From: Sanderia malayensis
Lineage: Eukaryota; Cnidaria; Scyphozoa; Semaeostomeae; Pelagiidae
Assembly (NCBI GenBank): GCA_013076295.1
Contig: RQOL01000658.1
Span: 3,412,353 to 3,476,352, forward strand
Length of the DNA: 64,000 nt
Reading direction: 5' to 3'
Numbering within the stretch: the first letter of the stretch is position 1; every line of letters starts with the position of its first letter. A model generated the notes under the pieces. That model saw only the letters and a program-made list of their open reading frames with translations, was not told the origin of the DNA and did no database searches. Shown one piece after another: positions 25,067-36,271 of this stretch. The translations under genes and the position numbers were made by a program.

Positions 25067-28000
25067 TGGGCGACCTTACCTCTTCATCTGTCTCTGATGA
25101 ACCATCCAGCCCCGGAAATGGTGATCCTAAAGAAGGGATGCCAAGGGCAGTCGAGTGGCCAGAACCCACTCGGCTCCCTCTTCCCCTTTTCTGTGCAACG
25201 GCCCTCAAAGCATCCTTCGAAGAAAAATAATCATATAACAAGAAGACAAAAAGAACAGAGAGAGAAAAAGAACAACAAGAAAAGAAGAACGACAAGAAGA
25301 ACAGGAAGAACAGGAAGGAGAGGAAGAACAACAAGAAGAAGAACAACAAGAACAACAAGAACAACGAAAAGAAGAACAACAAGAAAAAGAGCAAGAACAA
25401 GAACAAGAGGAACAACAAGAAAAAGAACAAGAAGAACGAGAAGAATATGAAGAAGCGGAAGAATGTAATGATGTACTGATGAAAACTAAGAGCATTAATG
25501 GTCATTATGTAATAAACCTAACATTATAGGATGATAGCAAATAACTTTCACCCACCTTTTGCTTCTGCCAAAGAGTAAGAATGCCAAACATTTTGCTGCA
25601 CTCTGGTATATCATTTCCATTTCCATCGGCGTCGACTTTTAAGTTGCTGTCCCTTTTGCCACACGCAGCAAGATCCACCGAAGGGGTTTTATTCGCATCA
25701 CAGCACACAAATGAGCAAAGATTCTTGATTATGCGAGCGTTTGGACATGGGGATCTGTTCGCGCAAAGTGACAGAAGATTTGCCACGGCCTTTGCTGCCA
25801 TTTCCTATTGAAACAATAAAAACAGCAATCGTATTCTTTAGAATATGCTATAGCTTACAAAAATAGAAATAAGAAGTGCTATGAACATTAAACATTCACT
25901 GATCTAAACACTTAGCTAACAAGCATAATACTCCGAGGTATTGCTGGATAAAGTGCTTCAAATATTTACAACCTGTGTTCAAGTCCCAACTGATTGTGAT
26001 AGCAAAGCTTGACTCGAACCTCAACTCGAAATTAAGAGCTATTCACAGGCGTCGGGGGTTCGAGCAATCGTTCGCAATTCGGATAACAATAGACCCCGCA
26101 AATAAGAAACAACTTACAAAAAACCTTCTACTTACTTTCAAAAGAACAAAAAGGAATAATATTGGATCTTTGTAAACAGTAGGGTTCAGCCTGAAAAATA
26201 TTGTTTCTTAACAGGAGGGCCTTACTGTATTATCATATCTGATACCTGCATCATGGCGTTCTCTTCCTTTTTAATTCCCTCCATAATTGGCTTGATAACT
26301 GGATTCAACTTCTTTGGCAGTCTTCTCAAAGAGACCAAAGCACCAGCAATACAACACTGAACCCTGAGGAGAATATACATAGATATCAACCCACTGGTTG
26401 CTTTACCAAGAACAGGTCAAACTCCACACGTATAGTCTTGTGAAATCATGCCTACCCAGGGGGATGCTGTATTAATAGTGTTAATTACCTTGTGCTGCGT
26501 TTTTGATATTCAATTTTCATTTGTCCGATTGTGACAAGGAAAGAGCGTCTTTTGATATCAGCAATCTGTATGAATGGAATATTGGTTGTAGAGCAATTGT
26601 GTGATCGACTAAACAGTGATGGATGAAGATCAGATGAAGACTGAGGAAATGAACACGAAGAGGGGAGGGGAATGGAAGGCTGATAACAAGAAGAAGGACG
26701 AAGAATACAGTAAAAGCCCGCATATCAGAACCTGTAAATGTTCCTTCCAGCCTATTGTTCCAAGACAATAGGCTATTGCTTTGTCTATTGTTTTAGCAGC
26801 AAAATCACCCTGGGGGTTTTTAATCCATTGGTTCTTATATGCGGGCTTTTACTATAAGAAAAGACAGAAATCGCTGAAAGTGAGAAAGTCAATTACCTTC
26901 AACGCATCACCACTCAAAAGTTTGGACTTTTCTTCAAACATTGTTTTGGCAAGTTGAACCGCTGCATCAAGCGTGAATGGGCTGAAAAGCGATCGATTTT
27001 ATTCAACACCCTACGTAAAGATTAGTTAATCGAATTGAAATCAAGTTAAAAACATTACGAGTTAAGAATAATACAAGTTACCCATTAGAGTTTCCATCTA
27101 GTAGTTGAACGTCGTTCTCGGCAAAATAAGCAATAAGACCCTGAAAAGATTATCAGTAAAGTTGAATGAATGATTAAAACAAAACTTTGATGAACAAAAC
27201 ATATCGTGAAACAAACTCTATAAAGTGCACAACATTGAAAGAGGAACAAAAGGAAGAAAGAAATCTTGAGGAAAAAAAGATCTTGGAAAAGAACAAATGA
27301 AGTCATGGAAGACACAGAAAAAAATACTGTGTTCCCTTACATTGGCACCAAGCTGGAGTCTTTGATTGAAAGGCATAAGCTCGTCGTATACAAAATGCTC
27401 CTCCAAAGCAGCATTCAGTCTATCGATAAGCGGATCAGGACAGCAACACGTCTAAGAACGCAAAACAAACACAATTAGTGACTAGACTAGCAATATTGAT
27501 AAACATATATTAAACTTCTACAATAAAAACATTGATCAACTAGATAAGGTATTGGACTAGATAGAGAACCTTGCACATTGTTGCCCATTCTGATAACACC
27601 AGAGCACCGACAGATCGCTGGATGGCAGACGTGGATGATAGATTGTCGAGCAGAACTCGAAATATCAACAGTACTGTGTTATTAGTGTCACCGTTGCCAG
27701 TTTCCATGTATGTCAGTAGGGTTCCGATAGCTCTGCAAAAAACGGCGTTGTGTATATGAAACAAAGTAGGCTTGTAAATAGAGGTGCATCTGTTAGGTTA
27801 AAGTTAGTCGGATTAAGAATCAAGTGTGGTAGAGAAGAATAGAAGAATCAAGATCGAGTGTTGAAAAGCATGAAATAATAAACAAGTTAATAGGTGATTA
27901 AAAAATAAATAGGACAAGAGGTGAGAGACAAAAATAAACGACACATTGTGGGTAAAATATAGGACAACAGTAATGGATAGAGAGAGATTGGTGAATAATC

Positions 28001-31000
28001 AAGATACCACAGAGAAAAGCAATGGTTTGAGGAAGGAATGAGAAAAAAGAAATAGAAACACATATAACGAACAAAGAGAGTCACAAATTAAAAGAAAAGT
28101 GTATTAAAATTAAGAGAGAATATACGATTTTTGAGTAAATACACAAGAGAGTCAAGAATCAAGGGAAAAGATATATCAGAGTTAAGAGAGGGAAATAATG
28201 AAAGAACATAGGAAAGAGTTAATAATCAAAGAACCAAAGTCAAAAATCAGTAGGCAAAATAAGAAAAGTAGAGATATGAGAAACTTGATTGAAACTTGAC
28301 AGGAATGGTTACCTTGCTGCGGCGATTCTTGCACGCATCACAATAGTATCCTTTGTGCAAACATCCATATCTGCAGTAATACCGCCGAGGTAATCATTGC
28401 ACGGGTCATCTGTAGAATCACCCTGAATAAAAATCGCTGATTAATACCCCCAGTAATAATAGAACTTACAATGTCAATCAATTACAGTGTCGATCAAATC
28501 CCGGGGGAGTATGAATTATCAAAATGGCTCAGAGTGGGGCATACTACCTTTGAATAGCTTGACGTGTCGCTTGGTGCGCTGCCCCGGGATGCGTCCACTG
28601 GAGAGTTAAACGGGGTTATTAGTAACATGAACCAGGAGACGATCAATGGTTTAACAGCCGAAGTCAATGATGCCACTGATGCTTTATTCACAGTACTTAA
28701 CCAAACCTGCCAAAGAATAACACATTGCATCAGAAAAGCTGTCCACTTTAGACCGGTTAGCATCGATTAATACACGCATTTCGTTATTCCAGGCAACAAA
28801 GCCTTTCATACAAAGTTCAAGACTTAGGTTCGAAGTTCAATAAATCAAAGAAAAGTTTAAAATCCTAAGAACCTTTGCAAAACCCAGAGTTCATTAACAA
28901 GCATTTTAATATAACCACAACAGGAAAAACTCAAATTTGAAAAACTTAACTGCTTAATATTTGAAAAACCTAACTGTTAGTACTATAAAACTTGTTATTA
29001 AATTGTAATTTCTCCTCACTTTTTGAATCACGTCTAGTATTTGTTGGTCGCTTTCAAATAACAGCCTTCGATATAAGTATTTCAAGTGTTCACCAAGCAG
29101 CGGTTCGAGCCATTCAGGTGCCTGCAACATAAAGCCAACATAAAAAGAATTCTACTCGAACCTATACACATTGACTATTGCCAATACTGAATGGCAATGA
29201 AAATGGCAACGAAGTGTTATTCAACATGAATCGCGGTGTGGTAAAAAAATAAAGAGGTCTGTATTGCTACAGGAACCCTGAAGCAATACAGACCTACAAT
29301 TGTGAAACAAATAGTATCGTAAAAATTTGAATGTAAATACATGGATACCTTTGGCCTTTCGGAATCACTGACATTCTCCTCCAGTAATGTTTGCAGTGTC
29401 TCGAGGGCGGATAGTCTGACGGCAGATATATTGTGTTTCAGAAAGGGCCACAGTCTGGGCACGAGTTCGCTCAGTCCCTCCCCCTTTTCCAGCACTTCAT
29501 CGTGTTGTTGCTGTTGTAGACTGCCTGATTGCTTTGACACGAGCGACGACAGTAAAGCCATGACGCTTTTCGTCGATGCGTCCAGATCATCCAAGTCGAG
29601 AAGAATGTCCCAGAGGATGCTGACGACCACTGGCGCCTCCGCAGGCAGGTAGGTGACGAGTTGCTGGGAGACTGGGACGAGAGTGGCTGCAGCAACAGCC
29701 CTGACGTCATCATCTTGCAATCCTTTCTTTATAGCGGGAAGAATAAACGGGAGCAAGTCTCTTGTCATATCCTAAGGCAAAAGATGACACAGTCAGTTAT
29801 TAATCTAGTTTAAGTCAAGCTATTCGATATCCCATCCCAAACTCTAGCCGTTAAATATACGTGTATAAGATGCCCCATTACTTAAACCATGAAATAAAGA
29901 GCAAATAAAGCATTACTAAGCATCAAGCTTTGAGATGTTACGTCGATACAATATATGTTATATCCCACCCTCTAACCCAGACGCGGGTACCATGCCAGCC
30001 TGGACATTAGTTTGATTATTAACGTGTACCTTTTTCAAGGCAAGTACGTATTTGATGCCAAGAAGGCCGCCGTGTCTGACTTGCCACTGTTCTTGCTCCT
30101 GCAGGGTTAGCAAGACACCAAGTACTTTTGAAACGCTGTCATCGTCCATGCAATGAAGGACTGCGCCGAGTGTCTGACTGCAGGTTTCCCGCACCGGTGC
30201 AACAACCTATTGGCAGAAGAAATGAGAATCTTATGAAGGATATACGGTGCGTGTAAAGGGAGTAAGAAGCAGAAGGTGAGTTAGGAAAAGAGGCAGAATG
30301 GACAGGAATAGATGCAGAAGAAGTAAGTAGCAGAAGAATGGTGTAAAGGCAAAGGATAAAGTTGTATAATGTTCTTCTTGGCAATATAAAACTTGAAATA
30401 CCAAGGAGCAAGACAAATGCAGGGAAGCAAAGTTTCAGACACAGAGCCCCTATAATCTGGAACTCACTTCCGGAAATAGCGAAAGCATTTAAGACGTATG
30501 AGTCGTTCAAAAAGAACTTACATAATTTCAACAAAATAATAGACACAATATCTTTAAATGAAACATCAACCGTCTCTTTTAAAGACACAGACACATTTAT
30601 TTATAATTAGTTATTTTATTATATTTATTTTGTATTTATTTATTTATTTATCTTGTATTTAACAGCAGGTCCACATCAGCTAAATTGCTGCCGGCTTTTT
30701 AACCTGCTTATCAAATAAAATAATAATAATAATAATAAATGATATTGAAGAAAAACTTAATATATTTCGCCAGTTGTTAAGAGTGAGGCAGTTTAGATTG
30801 ACGGCGAATTGATTGGGGGTAGAAGGGGGCGTGGCGGCGTGGGGGAAAATGTATGAGAAGAAACTGGTGCAGAAGGTAGTAGAAAAAGCTGAGAATGAAG
30901 ATGAAGTGGAAGAAATTTATGGAAGAAGAAAGGCAACAACAAAGGCTGTTTGAGTCTCGCTTAGAAACTCGCAGTTTGAAAGGCAGCAGATAGCAGCAGA

Positions 31001-34000
31001 TGGCAGTAGATAGCAATGGATAGAGGTAAATAGCAGTAACTAGCAGCAGATAGCAATAGATGCCATGACGTAGCAATAGATGGCAAAAGATATCAACAGA
31101 TAACAGCAGATAGCAACAAATAGAAATAGATAAAAATAAATATCAATAAATAGCAAAGCAGTGCAATGAAATTCAAAACTTGTTACTATCATGGACTGTA
31201 CACTCACGTCGTCAGATACGTAATCACCGAATTGATCCAGAGCAAAGATGCAAAGCAATCGAAGTGCTGCATCTTCGAGCCATTCTTTATTCGCTTTATA
31301 CATCTGAAAGAAAGAGTGACGTGCTATGAATTGGATAAATGACAGACAATTGCAATATTCATGAACACCAGAGAAGAAATCTTTAACAACGAGAAACTGC
31401 ATTGAGTCAGCAAACTGCGGACTACTAAACAAACCAGCCTGCCTTGGTACAACAGTACGTCATCTATTTCAGCAGTATCTCATCTACTTCAACAGTATCT
31501 CATCTACTTCAACAGTATCTCATCTATTTTACCAGTATCTCGTCTATTTCAGCAGTACCTCATTTATTTCACCAGATAGTTCATCGTTTATCATCACCAT
31601 TTAATATTTTACACTCGTCCCAAAAACCCCCAGCATTAAAATGGACGAATTACAAAATTAGGCCAAACCTGTTCTGAGGACATATCCTTTCTCTTTCCTG
31701 CACCATTTCCGTGTATCTTGATGATTTCACGAAGACCCGAAGCGGCTCCGTGACGAACCTGCGAATTAAACATACACAATCACTCGCTTGACCCCCGTCA
31801 AATCCCAATAAAGTAACTGGCAAGCAACATTGAGCGTAGATTCGTCCAGGGGGGAGTGGCAGTGAATATTTACGCACCTCCCAAGCAGGATGAAACAGAT
31901 CGTTGCACAGATCAGCACAGAAATTCTGAAACGGCCAATGCTCCATCTAGAATACAGAAAAACCAATAACAAGATATATCGAGTCAAATACCTTAATACT
32001 TCGATTAAGCGCCTGGCGTTTATTAAATTTGTTGATATTTTAGGCGGCTTCAACCAGGGTGTTTATTAAATTTGTTGATATTTTAGGGGGCTTCTATTCG
32101 AGGGGGCGTTTAAAAGAAGGGGGAGTGTGTTTTAACTTACATCATCCATAGTTGCAACATTATCTGTGACTTGATCCACGAGCACTTTGTTAGAATCGCA
32201 AGGCTGTTCAATCACAACGCTTGCTGATCTGCGGAATTTCTTTGCGGCAGGAACATCTGGTAGCTCAACGCTAAATCAGGAAGAGATGTACGATTAGATT
32301 TCCCTTCTTTATATTTCTTTATCAAAAAACCTTACAAAGAGCTCTCTCTGAAACTTGTAGACAATGAAACTGCTTCTATATCGTTTCCCACTTCTCCCTT
32401 CTTTGCAAAGACACAACACACTGCAACACTCACAGGGAGTTCACTCAAGGTGCGTAGATCTAAGTGTGTTGACTTAAAGTGCGAAGATCTAGGTGTGTTG
32501 AATCAAGGTGCGAAGATCTAGGTGTGTTCACTCAAGGTGCGAAGATCTATCCAACTGTTCTCTCTCTGGTTTCAAACTTATCTAATCTTGTGCATAGGTA
32601 AAACTGAAACACGTTCTCTTCTCTCTCTACACTCCACGCAATGTTAATGATGCATCCTTTCCTCGCTAATCACAGCTCTATGCAGCCACTGCACGCTGTG
32701 GGCCATTCCTAGATAGTGAAAAACTCCTGAAGAGCCTCGTAGTTCATATCATGACTACCTTTTTGAGCTTGTGAGCACAAAATCTTGCTGATCTTTCGAT
32801 CTTTGCTTTATCAATTTCTTGGCCTTTCGCAAAGCCTTGTTTTTTTCTCGTGCGCTCATGTCCCTGTTAGAGCTGATTGAAGCTTTTTCTATCGCCATCA
32901 GTTCAGCCGATTTCTAAGAGTGGGAGAGAGAAGAATCACTTTCTAAACGTTTAGAGAAAATGCCTTTGTTAAAATTGAGCAGCAGTCATACATATCAAAA
33001 TGTGCTATAGTCATAAAAAAGCCTTTCAATTGACTTGTCAAGCATTGTGTATAGTTTTACAACTTTGTTTACCTCAAATGAACTTTTTTTGCCAATTGCA
33101 CCAAGTTTAGGCTTCCTGGATGACTGAGAGACAACCAGATCTTTATCATCCACCAGATTGTCCATTCCGAAATCTTCTCCACCAATCAGATCTAGCCCCA
33201 ATCTCTTTTTGAGAATCTGTCTCTGGCGTGCTAGAATTTCTTGACTCGAGCAACCTGTTAAAAAAGCTTCAATAATTGTAGATATCAAACATAAGATATA
33301 ATACACAGTGATTACAAACTTTTGACCAAACAAGAATTAGTTTAACTTTGAAGTACAAGCAGGCTTATTGAGGAGCCTGGGGTAAATAAGCAAGCCCCTG
33401 ATAATGGGATTTGCAATAAAATGTGGCTATGCCACTTGCCTTCCATATTGCTATCATCTTCAAGGTCAAATTCATCTCCGGCAGAGCCAACCAAGGGCTC
33501 GCCATTCTTCAAAACTTTCAGGATGTCAAATGATGAGAAAAAGAACTTCCCTTGATCTGTGAAAGCATCTTCCATCTTTTCAACTAAAATTTGGAAGAGA
33601 GTAACAAAGTTACCAAGTTTAGACTGCAGACTGAAGCATGTAGCAATAATAATAAAAAAAATAGCTGCAATATATGGAGAAAATATTTCAAAATTAGGGT
33701 TTCTAAATCAAGCACAAAGTACCTTTGATACTTGAAGGTGGCGGGCTCCATTGTGGTACATTTTTTACAATAGCTTCAATGGCTTGGGCTGCTGCAATTC
33801 GTGAATCCCAGCTGTTACTCTTTAAAAGTGTACGCACCTTGAAGAAAAAATAAAAGTCATAATTGCCAACTTGCCACATTTCATTTCATAACCTTTCCGA
33901 GCCTGATAAATTGCTGGTTAGTTGAAGATTGCTGTCAACATGCCATTAATTCCAAAACAGTTATATTCCATTCTATTACTTGACGATAATAGCATAATGT

Positions 34001-34247
34001 TTTTCACTCCTTGGGGGGAGGGTAGTTGTATGCCACATGCTTTTATGGGTGGCTTTGATATCATTAATTTACTGACCACATTAAAACGACATTACTTTTA
34101 TTATCAACTTACCCTTCTCAAGAGATTGTGTAACTCGTGGGGATGCAATTTCTGCACGTCACCGAGCTGTTGAGCTGCAACTTTTCTTGTCACCGGTGTC
34201 GAACCAGTGTCCAAGAGGACAAGAAGTCTATCTAATCTTGTAGCCAT
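6774..34247 (-). CDS. BTAF1: BTAF1 / Mot1, TBP-associated SNF2-family ATPase (complete, about 41 exons)
   Basis: A complete reading frame of about 1,878 codons was assembled from 40 clear exons plus one 39-nt candidate. The start is the ATG of [15 protein letters not shown] at 34247. The stop follows FMQSLS at 6774. BTAF1 (Mot1 in yeast) uses ATP to strip TBP from DNA and redistribute it, and the family length of about 1,850 residues agrees. First half exons: 34113-34247, 33723-33837, 33440-33583, 33073-33254, 32759-32913, 32141-32270, 31878-31946, 31669-31758, 31208-31303, 30030-30206, 29349-29771, 29020-29121, 28548-28706, 28313-28422, 27570-27732, 27341-27451, 27082-27140, 26897-26981, 26489-26565, 26246-26363, 25556-25804, 25080-25214, 24233-24493. 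These encode HEAT-repeat helices that grip TBP, for example [12 protein letters not shown] and [15 protein letters not shown]. The intron after exon 3 begins GC rather than GT. Later exons are listed separately. Confidence 0.95.
7725..7875. repeat. CTCGAACTC-rich repeat (MITE-like)
   Basis: TCTCGAAC-type motifs recur several times, and CCCATTTCCCCT / TTCATTTCCCCT occurs twice about 70 bp apart. A similar but diverged pattern of CGAACTT/TTGAACA with a CCCAGGGTTTTTG end occurs at about 56736-56911. This is consistent with an old dispersed element; boundaries were not defined. Confidence 0.35.
9249..9470. mobile_element. Inverted-repeat element, about 60-bp arms, with a partner copy at 58757
   Basis: The left arm (9249-9308, starting TAGAATAGAAGC) is mirrored by the right arm (9352-9411, ending GCTTCTATTCTA) around an AT-rich 43-bp loop, giving a long imperfect hairpin. 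Sequence beyond the right arm (CTGTACTCATGTATATCGAG) is shared with 58757-58890. It lies in the large BTAF1 intron. No ORF of note. Confidence 0.65.
9969..10094 (+). promoter_or_regulatory. Candidate promoter and 5' UTR exon of the nested BH3 gene
   Basis: A TATA-like box (ATATATATAC, about 9971-9980) is followed about 30 bp later by plausible initiator sequence. A purine-rich stretch then ends in a strong donor, AAAAAAG|GTGAGC, at 10094/10095. The next plus-strand acceptor before a recognisable coding exon is TTCTTACAG|GTATAC at 15416/15417. Joining them is inference. Confidence 0.3.
12705..14030 (+). repeat. Perfect 663-bp tandem duplication with 2A-like motif
   Basis: Units 12705-13367 and 13368-14030 read as identical base for base. 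Each holds a 106-codon ORF (12719-13039 and 13382-13702; [12 protein letters not shown]...), closed by TAG TAG. In the same frame a short ORF follows carrying [17 protein letters not shown] (2A core at 13103-13129 and 13766-13792), which ends at TAG 15 residues later. DxExNPGP after a hydrophobic stretch is the 2A ribosome-skipping signature, seen at the N-termini of some invertebrate non-LTR retrotransposons and immune receptors. No reverse transcriptase follows. The 106-codon ORF was not recognised and may not be coding. Two identical copies mean either a very recent duplication or an assembly artefact. Confidence 0.85.
15469..15867 (+). CDS. Candidate BH3-only apoptosis regulator nested in a BTAF1 intron
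   Basis: A 132-residue ORF with the first in-frame ATG at 15469, just downstream of a good acceptor (TTCTTACAG at 15416). Residues 49-60 read [12 protein letters not shown] and fit the BH3 pattern h1-x3-L-x2-h3-G-D-x-h4 at every key position: I49, L53, I56, G57, D58, L60. They are followed by EREYA, comparable to the residues after the BIM and BAK BH3 helices. No BH1/BH2 (NWGR-type) motif is present, so it looks like a BH3-only protein rather than a multi-domain Bcl-2 member. BH3-only proteins bind the groove of Bcl-2 relatives and trigger mitochondrial apoptosis. A hydrophobic stretch (about 70-104) might bind membrane, but 28 polar residues follow it, unlike a classic tail anchor. No close relative is recognised outside the motif. 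It is opposite in strand to BTAF1. Confidence 0.6.
   Translation: MKSSSTEMTELGQPETKSQCVGLVEQEMVVEVTRTPDSNNNDGEQIRRISAKLASIGDSLEREYAPREQFGVFAILSGVARYWIGRLVKAPMLVAMLCSLMSIIDGTDQVEVAANNDAKSQVIGDSKWRRQN
18932..19095. repeat. 49-bp minisatellite, about 3.3 copies
   Basis: The unit starts GAGAAATACTTCTC and ends TTTACTTCTTTACTTC. Copies begin at 18932, 18981, 19030 and 19079 with few differences. It lies in the BTAF1 intron between the exons ending at 19155 and starting at 18877. Each unit contains a small inverted repeat (GAGAAATACTTCTC). Confidence 0.8.
21870..22065. repeat. Degenerate (GACAAGA)n purine-rich minisatellite
   Basis: Roughly 7-bp units of GACAAGA/AACAAGA are repeated over nearly 200 bp within a BTAF1 intron. 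The purine-rich strand is the plus strand, so the BTAF1 transcript is pyrimidine-rich here. A second array of the same unit lies at 23160-23270. Confidence 0.7.
22469..22592. repeat. 31-bp minisatellite, four copies
   Basis: The unit begins CTAGAGACACGGCTAAAACT, with starts at 22469, 22500, 22531 and 22562. The last unit carries a single change (CTAGATACACGG). It lies in the BTAF1 intron just upstream of exon 22347-22407. Confidence 0.85.
23160..23270. repeat. Degenerate (GATAAGA/GACAAGA)n minisatellite
   Basis: About 7-bp purine-rich units sit in the BTAF1 intron between exons 23307-23455 and 22971-23123. They are the same kind of array as at 21870-22065, suggesting a shared source. Confidence 0.6.
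25025..25061. repeat. (AAT)n microsatellite
   Basis: About 12 uninterrupted AAT units lie 20 bp past the 3' end (donor) of BTAF1 exon 25080-25214. Similar AAT/TTA arrays occur at 47100 and 52724. Confidence 0.9.
25233..25450. repeat. Purine-rich low-complexity tract (AAGAACAACAAGAA type)
   Basis: Over 200 bp are almost only A, G and C on the plus strand. This produces spurious serine/leucine/phenylalanine-rich ORFs on the minus strand and Arg/Thr/Lys-rich ones on the plus strand. It sits immediately upstream of the acceptor of BTAF1 exon 25080-25214, so in the BTAF1 transcript it is a very long pyrimidine tract. Confidence 0.8.
26708..26854. mobile_element. TA-flanked MITE (family A)
   Basis: The left end CAGTAAAAGCCCGCATAT after TA at 26706 is mirrored by ATATGCGGGCTTTTACT at about 26836-26852. 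The core holds the AATAGGCTATTG palindrome. TA flanks and CAGT ends point to a Tc1/mariner-related origin. It is located in the BTAF1 intron 26566-26896. Confidence 0.75.
30350..30739 (+). mobile_element. 5'-truncated non-LTR retrotransposon (LINE) 3' end
   Basis: The plus-strand ORF 30362-30610 encodes the end of a LINE polyprotein: the segment [14 protein letters not shown] followed by SFKKNL is the familiar C-terminal tail of CR1/L2/Rex-type reverse transcriptases. A short A/T-rich 3' UTR and a tail of AAATAAAATAATAATAATAA finish the copy, as in microsatellite-tailed LINEs. The enzyme domain itself is missing, so it is dead on arrival. It is inserted antisense in the BTAF1 intron between exons 31208-31303 and 30030-30206. 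Confidence 0.75.
30955..31150. repeat. Degenerate 10-bp minisatellite (TAGCARYAGA)n
   Basis: Repeated TAGCAGCAGA/TAGCAATAGA units run up to within about 60 bp of BTAF1 exon 31208-31303, on its 3' side. Confidence 0.7.
31451..31575. repeat. 20-bp minisatellite, about six copies
   Basis: The unit is AGCAGTATCTCATCTATTTC with small changes. It lies in the BTAF1 intron between exons 31669-31758 and 31208-31303. Confidence 0.85.
32002..32120. repeat. Dispersed GCGTTTATTAAA/GGGGGCTTCTATTCGAG repeat (family B)
   Basis: Two tandem half-copies share GTTTATTAAATTTGTTGATATTTTAGG. Related sequence (AAACGCCTGGGGCGTTTATTAA, then GGGGGCTTCTATTCGAGG) recurs at 44036-44110. Its motifs resemble the hairpin at 57448-57564. 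Confidence 0.55.
32444..32550. repeat. 29-bp minisatellite, about four copies
   Basis: The unit contains AGGTGCGAAGATCTAGGTG; starts fall near 32449, 32478, 32507 and 32536. It lies in the BTAF1 intron between exons 32759-32913 and 32141-32270. Confidence 0.8.
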
Positions 34248-36271
34248 TTTAGACTTCTTTCACTTTCATCAGCCAACGTCCAAACGCTGCTCTAATTCGG
34301 GGCAAGACAGCCAATCGTGCAAAACAAGGCCAGTTTAAAATGGGGGCCTAACAATATCAAATACAGAATAGAAACTCTTAAAATTTGTCTCTTATTATCA
34401 AATATGCATTTCTCAAGATTTTATAAAAGTACGTCTCTGAAATGAAACTGCATGGCCAAATCAGACGTTACTTGCAGGTAGAAGTTGGTGACAGTCTAGA
34501 GCATAGCTTTCATACACACATTCAATTCAATGTCAATATTCAATACCCTCATCCAATGCAGATATGGGATGTGTATATGTTGTCCATGTTCTAAGCTATA
34601 AATGATCTTTTCTTTCCCAGGTGATGCCCGGAAAGCTTCCGCTTCTATAGAAATTTATTCCAAAGGCTGCAAAGTTATTTTCTTTCAAAGTCCAGCTTTC
34701 GCAACCTATCCGGCATTTCCAAGTTTTAATCTTGTAGCGTTACATCAGTAAGCCTACCTTATGCTGCGACATTAAATTGCATGATGTGGGATGGGGGTGG
34801 GTGCAACCCCAATTTGAGCAGCAAATTATTGATGTAGAAAAGGGGTGTGGAAATATCATTCAGATAAAATTGATGATAGTAATTTCAAGCGGAAAATAAA
34901 ATAATGCCTCTTTCAAGTTGATACTTCGAGATGCAGAAGAACAAGAAGAAGTCGAAAGAAATACAACCTCTGATAAAGAACACCATATTTAATTTACAAT
35001 TGCTTGCGTTAACATATATACAATAGTGCTTACTTATATACATACAACAGAAATACGCGCATTGGACATCTGATCCGACACTTGGATTCAAGCTAAAGTA
35101 GTAACCCGCATATAAGATATTGGATTCAGGCTATTGTTCAAACACAATAGGCCATTGTTTCTTCTATTGTCTAGGAGAAATTTTAGCCGAAAAGTTCTCA
35201 TAGAAGTACAGGTTCTTATATGCCGGCATCTACTGTGACTTCTCCAAACATAGCTACCGCGCATGCGCAACTCGATTTTAAACTCTAAATGTCGTAATAC
35301 GCATGTGCAGTAACACCGAAAGAAATGCAACACAAACTACATTGCGACTCGAATGCCAAAGAGCTTAGAAATATGCACGCTCGTAAAACGCCAGAACAAC
35401 TAGCTTAGACGTCCAACAAGGTCTCAGCTAACCTCGAATGAGGCCTCGAACGAGGTCTCAGCTGATACCAGGTTCGACAAAGACATTGTTGCTGCAAAAT
35501 TACTGCAATGTAGCAATGCAAAAAAGAGGCAGCCTCGCATGAGTGCAACAATGCAAAGAGAGGTAGCCTCGTATGACTTTGTCAAAGTTTTTCAAAGCCT
35601 CCTGGCCAGGCGTGCATGATAGAAATGATACTCCCGTCTATGTAATATTCGAAATACTTTTTAAAACATAATAATAACTGATTTAAAAACTACTCTGCAA
35701 AGATTAACATAAAGTAAATGCTATCTGCATACGCAGTGAAATGAAACAAAAAATAATCAAAAACACAACACAATCGCTTCGTCAAGTCAAAACAGGGATA
35801 TATTTGGTTAGTGCAGACAGTTCAGGTTCCACCTAGTCACTTGTTCAAACAAATGACTACGCTTCGGGATAAAATTGTAAAACAAGCAATATTCTATGGC
35901 ATTGATTCAAAATGAAATGCACAATGAATACCATGAAATAAAGCATTGCTGGGTAACATGCTTCAGGATATTACACGATATTGCAGTTAAGGATATATTG
36001 CAGTTAAGGATATGCCCCACTCTTCAAACTTTCAACCCACCTATGCATGCATTGACATAACGAACCGTTACCATAAATGACCAATAGAGCTTTTTACTTC
36101 GTTGATAATACCACGATCTTAGCCTAAGTTATAAATTCAAGAAAACATGGAATGCAGACATCTCCCCGTCACTTCCCCCCACCTTGCTCTCTTTCTTTCC
36201 CTCCCCCCTTTAACACCGTCCTGCAAAAACACTCTTCTCTGCTTATTGCCGCATGATCACTGTGACGTCAC
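34248..36271. other. Intergenic region, CK1 3' side to BTAF1 promoter
   Basis: It holds the BTAF1 upstream region, the CK1 3' UTR and a family A MITE at about 35098-35236 (CCCGCATATAAGAT ... TTCTTATATGCCGGC). A repeated phrase GAGGTCTCAGCTGATAC / AGGTCTCAGCTAACCTCGAA occurs at about 35418-35470, and GCCTCGCATGAGTG / GCCTCGTATGAC lies about 45 bp apart at 35530-35580. No coding exon was recognised. Confidence 0.5.

Noticed and set aside
24864..25505. 213-codon minus-strand ORF rich in Phe and Leu, and plus-strand Arg/Thr-rich ORF at 25097-25450
   Set aside because: Both come from the purine tract and an AAT array; the real BTAF1 exon 25080-25214 is embedded in the same minus-strand frame.
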